Source: Pseudarthrobacter siccitolerans (GTDB taxonomy: Bacteria > Actinomycetota > Actinomycetes > Actinomycetales > Micrococcaceae). From it: a stretch of DNA of 64,000 nucleotides. Location: assembly GCF_001046895.1 (NCBI RefSeq), contig NZ_CAQI01000051.1, forward strand, positions 1 to 64,000. Reading direction: 5' to 3'. Made by a program: the position numbers and the translations under genes. Below, piece by piece: positions 59,232 through 64,000 of this stretch. Positions within the stretch are counted from its first letter, which is position 1. The number at the start of each line of letters is the position of its first letter. The notes under the pieces were generated by a model that was not told where the DNA came from, made no database searches, and was given only the letters and a program-made list of their open reading frames with translations.

Positions 59232-61472
59232 ATGACCACCACTGCAGCTGATCCAGCGCCCGCCCCCGGTTTCGGCAACACCTCCGGCACCGACCCGCAG
59301 GGCATCGCGCCCGAGCCCACGGACGAGAACGTCTGGCTTGAGGACATCTACGGCGAGGAGCAGCTTGCCTGGGTGAAAGAGCAGAACTCCCGCACGGAGG
59401 ACCTGCTGGAGGACGCCGATTACGTGCAGCTGGAGGGCAGCATCCTGGAGGTGCTGGACTCTACGGACCGGATCGCCATGGCGGGCAAGCGCGGCGACTG
59501 GTACTACAACTTCTGGAAGGACCGGCAGAACCCGAAGGGCCTCTGGCGCCGCACCACGTGGGAGAGCTACTGCACGGATGCCCCGGACTGGGACGTCCTG
59601 CTGGACGTCGACGCCCTGTCCGCCGCTGAAGGCGAGGAATGGGTCTTCCACGGCGCAACCTTCCTCCGCCCGGCCGCCGGTGAGCCCTACCGGCACGCGC
59701 TGCTGGCTTTGTCCCCCGACGGCGGCGACGCCAACCGGTACCGGGAATTCGACGTCGAAACGCGGACCTTCGTGGACCCGGCGCAGAATGGCTTTGACCT
59801 GCCGACGGCGAAGGGCCACGTCTCGTGGCTGGACGCGGACACGCTCCTGGTGGCCTCCACGGCAGAGGGACTTCCGCGGACGGCTTCCTCCTACGCCCGC
59901 ACCGCCGTCACCCTGAAGCGCGGCGGATCGCTGCCCGGCGCACCCCGCCTGTTTGAGGTGCCCGAGAACCACATGATGGCCGTGGTGGCGCATGACTCGA
60001 CGCCCGGCTTCGAACGGACCTTCGCCGTTGACTACATCGATTTCTACAACCGCACCAACGCGGTGCTGCGGGATGGCTCCTGGGTGGTGATTGATGTTCC
60101 CACCGACGTCAACGTCAGCGCCCACCGCGAGTGGCTGCTGTTCCGGCCCCAGCAGGACTGGGTGCTCGACGGCGCCACGTACCCGGCCGGTTCGCTCCTC
60201 GCTGCTCCGTTTGAGGACTACCTGGCGGGCTCGCGGAAGGTTTCGGTGCTGTTCACGCCCGATGCCAACACGTCCCTGCAGTCCTGGAGCTGGACCCGGA
60301 ATTTCCTGCTCCTGAATCTCCTGAAGGACGTGTCCTCCGAGATCCGGGTGCTTGATCCGTCGCGGCCCGGCGCATCCCCGCAGGCGGCCTGGGAGTCTTC
60401 GCTGCTCGATGCCTGCCCGCCGCTGCACGACGTCAACGCCTACGCCGTGGACGACGAAGACGAGGCCGACGGCGGCGCGGGCGACGACTTCTGGCTCGTC
60501 GCCACGGGCTTCACCACCCCCAGCACCCTGATGCGGGGCACTGTGGAGCGCGCCGCTGACGGGACCAGTGGAGTGGTGAGCCGGCACGCCGTAGTGAAGA
60601 CGTCGCCGTCGTTTTTTGCCGACGAAAACTATGAAGTGCAGCAGCATTTCGCCGTGTCCGACGACGGCACCCGGGTTCCCTACTTCCAGGTGGCCTCGCG
60701 GGACCTGGCCCTGGATGGACAGAACCCCACGCAGCTTTCCGGGTACGGCGGCTTCGAGGTCTCCCGCACTCCCGCGTACAGCGGCACGGTGGGCAGGGCG
60801 TGGCTGGAGCGCCGGACATCCCTGTCCGCCGGCGCCGACGGCGATACGCACTCGCGGGGCGGCGTATATGTGGTGGCGAACATCCGGGGCGGCGGCGAGT
60901 ACGGGCCGGCTTGGCACCGGGCAGCCCTGCAGGAGAACCGGCACAAGGCGTACCAGGACTTCGCCGCCGTAGCCCGGCACCTCATCTCCCGCGGGGTCAC
61001 CTCCCCGGAGCGTTTGGGCTGCGTGGGCGGGTCCAACGGCGGGCTTCTGGTGGGAAACATGCTGACCCAGTACCCGGAACTGTTCGGGGCTGTGTCCTGC
61101 GGCGTGCCGCTGCTGGATATGCGCCGCTACACCAGGCTTTCCGCGGGCCACTCCTGGATCGCCGAGTACGGCGACCCGGATGTTCCGGAGCAGTGGGAGT
61201 ACATCCGCACTTTTTCTCCGTACCACCTGCTCAAGGACGGGGTGGAGTACCCGGAAGCGTTTATCTGGACCGCCACCTCGGATGACAGGGTGGGCCCGGT
61301 GCAGGCGCGCAAAATGGCTGCCCGGATGCTTGCCATGGGCATCCCCAACGTCTGGTTCCACGAAGCGCTGGAGGGCGGGCACGCCGGAGCCTCGGACAAC
61401 CGGCAGGCCGCTGCACTGCAGGCCCGCAGCCACCATTTCCTGTGGAAGGCGCTGGCCGGCGGGGCCTCGTAG
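59232..61472 (+). CDS. Prolyl oligopeptidase family serine peptidase (S9A)
   Basis: The 746-residue protein has an N-terminal beta-propeller (about 90-440) and a C-terminal alpha/beta-hydrolase domain (about 450-746) with nucleophile S601 in GGSNGGLL, Asp in TSDDRVGP and His in EGGHAG. It lacks a signal peptide, so it is probably cytoplasmic and acts on short proline-containing peptides. Two starts are possible (59223 and 59232); the second has GGATGGGG nearby. It diverges from the FAD-protein gene, with 85 bp between the starts. Confidence 0.92.
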   Translation: MTTTAADPAPAPGFGNTSGTDPQGIAPEPTDENVWLEDIYGEEQLAWVKEQNSRTEDLLEDADYVQLEGSILEVLDSTDRIAMAGKRGDWYYNFWKDRQNPKGLWRRTTWESYCTDAPDWDVLLDVDALSAAEGEEWVFHGATFLRPAAGEPYRHALLALSPDGGDANRYREFDVETRTFVDPAQNGFDLPTAKGHVSWLDADTLLVASTAEGLPRTASSYARTAVTLKRGGSLPGAPRLFEVPENHMMAVVAHDSTPGFERTFAVDYIDFYNRTNAVLRDGSWVVIDVPTDVNVSAHREWLLFRPQQDWVLDGATYPAGSLLAAPFEDYLAGSRKVSVLFTPDANTSLQSWSWTRNFLLLNLLKDVSSEIRVLDPSRPGASPQAAWESSLLDACPPLHDVNAYAVDDEDEADGGAGDDFWLVATGFTTPSTLMRGTVERAADGTSGVVSRHAVVKTSPSFFADENYEVQQHFAVSDDGTRVPYFQVASRDLALDGQNPTQLSGYGGFEVSRTPAYSGTVGRAWLERRTSLSAGADGDTHSRGGVYVVANIRGGGEYGPAWHRAALQENRHKAYQDFAAVARHLISRGVTSPERLGCVGGSNGGLLVGNMLTQYPELFGAVSCGVPLLDMRRYTRLSAGHSWIAEYGDPDVPEQWEYIRTFSPYHLLKDGVEYPEAFIWTATSDDRVGPVQARKMAARMLAMGIPNVWFHEALEGGHAGASDNRQAAALQARSHHFLWKALAGGAS

Positions 61473-61474
61473 CC

Positions 61475-61999
61475 TTGGCACTGGCGGTGCGCCGGGCTGC
61501 GGCAGGCGATGTGGAGCAGTTGGCGGAGGTGCATGTCCGCTGCTGGCAGGAGACTTACCGCGGCATGTTGTCCGGAGAGTTCCTTGCGTCGCAGAACCGC
61601 GCTTCCCGGCTGCCCCTCTGGCGCCACCTGCTGGAGGCTGCCGAGCCGGCGGACGCCTGGGTGGCAACCGACGCCGGCACCGTAGTGGGATTCGCCGGCG
61701 TCCGGCGGGAGCCGGGCGCTGCTTCGCACGGCTTCGTTCCGCCGTCGTCCGGCGACCTGGAACTGTGGGGGTTGTACCTGTTGGCGTCACACCAGGGGCA
61801 GGGCCTGGGGCGCCGGCTCCTTGAGGCCGCGCTGGATGGTGAGGCTGCGAGCCTGTGGGTGGCGGCGGACAATGCGCGGGCCATCAGTTTTTACGGGCAC
61901 TTCGGTTTTGCCCCCGACGGCGCCGCGGACGTCATCCCGGAGTGGGAGAACCTGCGGGAAATCAGGATGGTACGGCCCCGGCAGGCGGCCCTTCGCTAG
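61475..61999 (+). CDS. GNAT family N-acetyltransferase
   Basis: The 174-residue protein has the GNAT fold with LWGLYLLASHQGQGLGRRLLE as the acetyl-CoA-binding motif A (split here: LYLLASHQGQGLGRRLL) and NARAISFYGHFGF as motif B. A TTG start at 61475 lies 2 bp after the peptidase stop; a GTG at 61487 is an alternative. The substrate is unknown. It is probably co-transcribed with the peptidase gene. Confidence 0.85.
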   Translation: MALAVRRAAAGDVEQLAEVHVRCWQETYRGMLSGEFLASQNRASRLPLWRHLLEAAEPADAWVATDAGTVVGFAGVRREPGAASHGFVPPSSGDLELWGLYLLASHQGQGLGRRLLEAALDGEAASLWVAADNARAISFYGHFGFAPDGAADVIPEWENLREIRMVRPRQAALR

Positions 62000-62109
62000 T
62001 TCCCGTCCCTCCTTCCGGCGGCCCCCGGAGTGCTTTTCGGGGGCCCGGTGACCCGTTTTGCACTGGGTGCCCGGATCTGCGTATCCTTGGTGGGCTAGGA
62101 ATAGCAATT

Positions 62110-62197
62110 GGAGACGTGCCAGAGCGGCCGAATGGGCTTCACTGCTAATGAAGTGTGGGGCACAACTCCACCGGGGGTTCAAATCCCCCCGTCTCCG
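62110..62197 (+). tRNA. tRNA-Ser (anticodon GCT)
   Basis: The 88-nt class II tRNA has acceptor stem GGAGACG/CGTCTCC, anticodon stem CTTCA/TGAAG with loop CTGCTAA giving GCT, a long variable arm, and T-loop TTCAAAT. It reads AGC/AGU. No CCA is encoded. Confidence 0.97.
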
Positions 62198-62202
62198 CGT
62201 TT

Positions 62203-62229
62203 GGCCCCGGTCCCTGACCGGGGCCTTTT
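62203..62229 (+). terminator. Terminator after tRNA-Ser(GCT)
   Basis: GGCCCCGGTC pairs perfectly with GACCGGGGCC around a CCT loop plus adjacent base, followed by TTTT. It lies 5 bp past the tRNA. The 170 bp from here to 62400 hold no gene. Confidence 0.88.
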
Positions 62230-62400
62230 GCGTATCCGGGGATTTGCCTACCCGGGGCGCAGGATCTCCGGGGTAGCGGGCCAGGTTAGCGGCCCTGTAG
62301 CGAGCTGGGTAGCGGCCCGGATCTTTCTTCCAGCATCCGTCCCCGTCCGGGGAACGGACAGCTGAGGTTCCGCGGACCGCGGCGGTGGCAGGATGGGCAG

Positions 62401-63834
62401 ATGGCAGCAAGCAACACGGTGGGCGAGGCGTCCGGCACCACCCACGCATGGAGCCCCCGCCTGGCACTGCTGGTGGCGGCCACCTTCTTTATGGAGTTCC
62501 TCGACGGCACGGTCCTCACTACGGCGATCCCCAACATCGCCGCGGACTTCCACGTCCCGGCGGCGGACGTGAACATCACAATGACGGCGTACCTGCTGAC
62601 CGTTGCCATGGGCATTCCGCTCAGCGGCTGGCTGGCGGAACGGTTCGGGGCTCGCCGCGTTTTCTGCCTGGCGATCGCGATTTTCACCGTCGCCTCGCTG
62701 GCATGTTCGTTGAGCGCGGACTTGACTGCCCTGACCCTCAGCCGGGTGGCCCAGGGGTTCGGCGGCGCCATGATGGTTCCGGTGGGCACCCTCCTGGTCC
62801 TTCGCGGCACGCCCAAGGCAGACCTGCTCCGCGCCACGGCATTCCTGGTGTGGCCCGGGCTCCTGGCACCCGTCCTGGCCCCTCTGGTGGGCGGCGCCCT
62901 GACCACCTACCTGTCCTGGCACTGGATCTTCCTGATCAACCTCCCGCTCGGTGTTGCCGCGTTTATTGCCGCCCTCCGGCTGGTCCCGTCAGTGTCCGGA
63001 GATCCCGGCCGGCGGCTGGACTGGCTGGGGTTGTTCCTCACCACCCTGGGCGTGGGTGCCCTGGTGGTGGGACTCGAGCTGGTGAGCACCCACCCCGGCG
63101 CACCATGGGCTGCCCTGAGTGCCGGAGGCGGTGCGGTGTTCCTTGCCTGCGCTGTCCTGTGGATGCGCCGGACCCGCAACCCGCTCTTTGACCTTGGCGT
63201 GTTCAGCACCCGCACTTTCCGGGCGATGGCAACCGGCGGGTTCGCCTACCGGTTGACCATCAGCTCGGTTCCTTTCCTGCTGCCGCTGATGTTCCAGGCC
63301 GGCTTCGGCTGGTCCCCGCTGCACGCCGGAGCGATGGTGGCGGCTGTGTTCATCGGCAACATCGGCATCAAACCGGCCACAACACCGCTGATCCGGCGCT
63401 TCGGCTTCCGTGCGATGCTGGTGTTTGCTTCGCTGGCTTCCGCGGCTACCTTCGCGCTCTGCGCACTGCTGACGGCCGAAACTCCCCAGGCAGTCACTTT
63501 TGCCCTGCTGGTTTGCAGCGGCGCCTTCCGCTCCATCGGCTTCTCCGCCTATGCCTCCGTGCAGTACGCGGACATCGCGCCCGCGCAGCTGACATCCGCG
63601 AACACGGTGTCCGCCACCCTCGTGCAGCTCGCCACCGGCGCCGGCATTGCCGTGGGCGCGCTGCTGATCCGGGTGTTCGACGGACTGGGCACCTTTCCCG
63701 GCGACACTGCCGGACCATTCCGCGGGGCTTTCCTCGCGATGACGGTGCTGATGCTCGCAAGCACGGCAGACAGCCTCTTCCTGCCACGCCATGCCGGGGC
63801 GGAAGTCAGCCAGTGCAAGGCCCAGCGGGTCTAA
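62401..63834 (+). CDS. MFS transporter, DHA2 (EmrB/QacA) type
   Basis: The 477-residue membrane protein has 14 predicted helices and the DHA2 opening motif FLDGTVLTTAIPNIA. Further family features are the motif-A-like LAERFGARRVF and SRVAQGFGGAMMVPVG. It is likely a proton-driven exporter of drugs or metabolites. No regulator gene is adjacent in the window. The ATG at 62401 is about 200 bp after the tRNA-Ser terminator. Confidence 0.92.
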   Translation: MAASNTVGEASGTTHAWSPRLALLVAATFFMEFLDGTVLTTAIPNIAADFHVPAADVNITMTAYLLTVAMGIPLSGWLAERFGARRVFCLAIAIFTVASLACSLSADLTALTLSRVAQGFGGAMMVPVGTLLVLRGTPKADLLRATAFLVWPGLLAPVLAPLVGGALTTYLSWHWIFLINLPLGVAAFIAALRLVPSVSGDPGRRLDWLGLFLTTLGVGALVVGLELVSTHPGAPWAALSAGGGAVFLACAVLWMRRTRNPLFDLGVFSTRTFRAMATGGFAYRLTISSVPFLLPLMFQAGFGWSPLHAGAMVAAVFIGNIGIKPATTPLIRRFGFRAMLVFASLASAATFALCALLTAETPQAVTFALLVCSGAFRSIGFSAYASVQYADIAPAQLTSANTVSATLVQLATGAGIAVGALLIRVFDGLGTFPGDTAGPFRGAFLAMTVLMLASTADSLFLPRHAGAEVSQCKAQRV

Positions 63835-63889
63835 GCCGGCTTTACCAGCCGGCGCGGTCACCCTGTCCCACCCGACCGCAGCCCTTGCC

Positions 63890-64000
63890 TCAGCCCGCCT
63901 GGGCCAGCACGAGCGGAAGGACAGCCCCCGCCCCCGCCTGCCGTAGCGCCCGCCCGGCCACCGTCAGGGTCCACCGGCTGTCCGCCAGGTCGTCAATCAG
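63890..64000 (-). CDS. 3' end of a probable RecQ-type ATP-dependent DNA helicase (partial)
   Basis: The right edge holds the last 36 residues of a minus-strand gene. They contain LIDDLADSRWTLTVAGRAL, a phosphoribosyltransferase-like VDD motif that follows the helicase part in actinobacterial RecQ proteins, and end LAQAG. The rest lies beyond the window. The RecQ label rests only on this tail. Confidence 0.5.
   Translation of the reverse strand: MIDDLADSRWTLTVAGRALRQAGAGAVLPLVLAQAG

Noticed and set aside
30786..62197. tRNA-linked integrated elements at the three tRNA genes
   Set aside because: No integrase, no repeated tRNA 3' end, and no phage or plasmid genes lie beside any of the three tRNAs.

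Overview
The window is high-GC, densely coded DNA that reads as a chromosomal segment of a Gram-positive actinobacterium. The gene content and order (GlgE-pathway cluster, carD-ispD-ispF-cysS-rlmB, SenX3-RegX3-PhoU, Bpa with a C-terminal GQYL, RNase Sa-like nuclease) fit the Micrococcaceae, most likely an Arthrobacter/Pseudarthrobacter relative. This placement is inferred from protein resemblance; no search was run. No prophage, integrase, transposase or CRISPR array is visible.

Layout. 0.2-15.5 kb holds alpha-glucan metabolism. glgE, treS and a maltokinase-branching enzyme fusion form a tightly coupled operon on the minus strand. glgP diverges from it, and the debranching gene glgX lies a few kb away. 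Between glgP and glgX are a TPP-dependent pyruvate-oxidase-like gene and a secreted RNase Sa-type ribonuclease with its barstar-like inhibitor. 15.5-20 kb is a housekeeping block (rlmB, cysS, ispF, ispD, carD). 20-23.7 kb has a lipoprotein and the phosphate regulators senX3-regX3 and phoU around a PHO-box-like repeat. 23.8-30.9 kb carries gpmA, a methyltransferase, metB, tmk-holB, an exported peptidase and tRNA-Thr. 31-38.4 kb is mostly small or poorly characterised genes, plus pspA, an AlkD-like gene and the proteasome activator bpa. 38.4-46.6 kb has cstA-ybdD, a PadR-controlled ABC exporter and a quinone oxidoreductase.

46.7-64 kb contains two tRNA-Ser genes and a very large secreted nuclease/5'-nucleotidase with a probable C-terminal frameshift. 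It also has a sulfonate/taurine-type ABC operon with a TauD dioxygenase, an FAD/NAD(P) protein, a prolyl oligopeptidase, a GNAT acetyltransferase, an MFS exporter, and the 3' end of a probable recQ at the right edge.

How the genes fit together. TreS, maltokinase, GlgE and GlgB make the full trehalose -> maltose -> maltose-1-phosphate -> branched alpha-glucan route, and GlgP and GlgX degrade the product. SenX3-RegX3 and PhoU form the phosphate-sensing unit, and the PHO box suggests autoregulation.

The most notable unexplained structure is a family of three 63-bp imperfect palindromes. All have exactly the same length, share an invariant 23-nt right arm, and lie 6-8 bp beyond the stop codon of phoU, the tauD-like gene and the FAD-protein gene.
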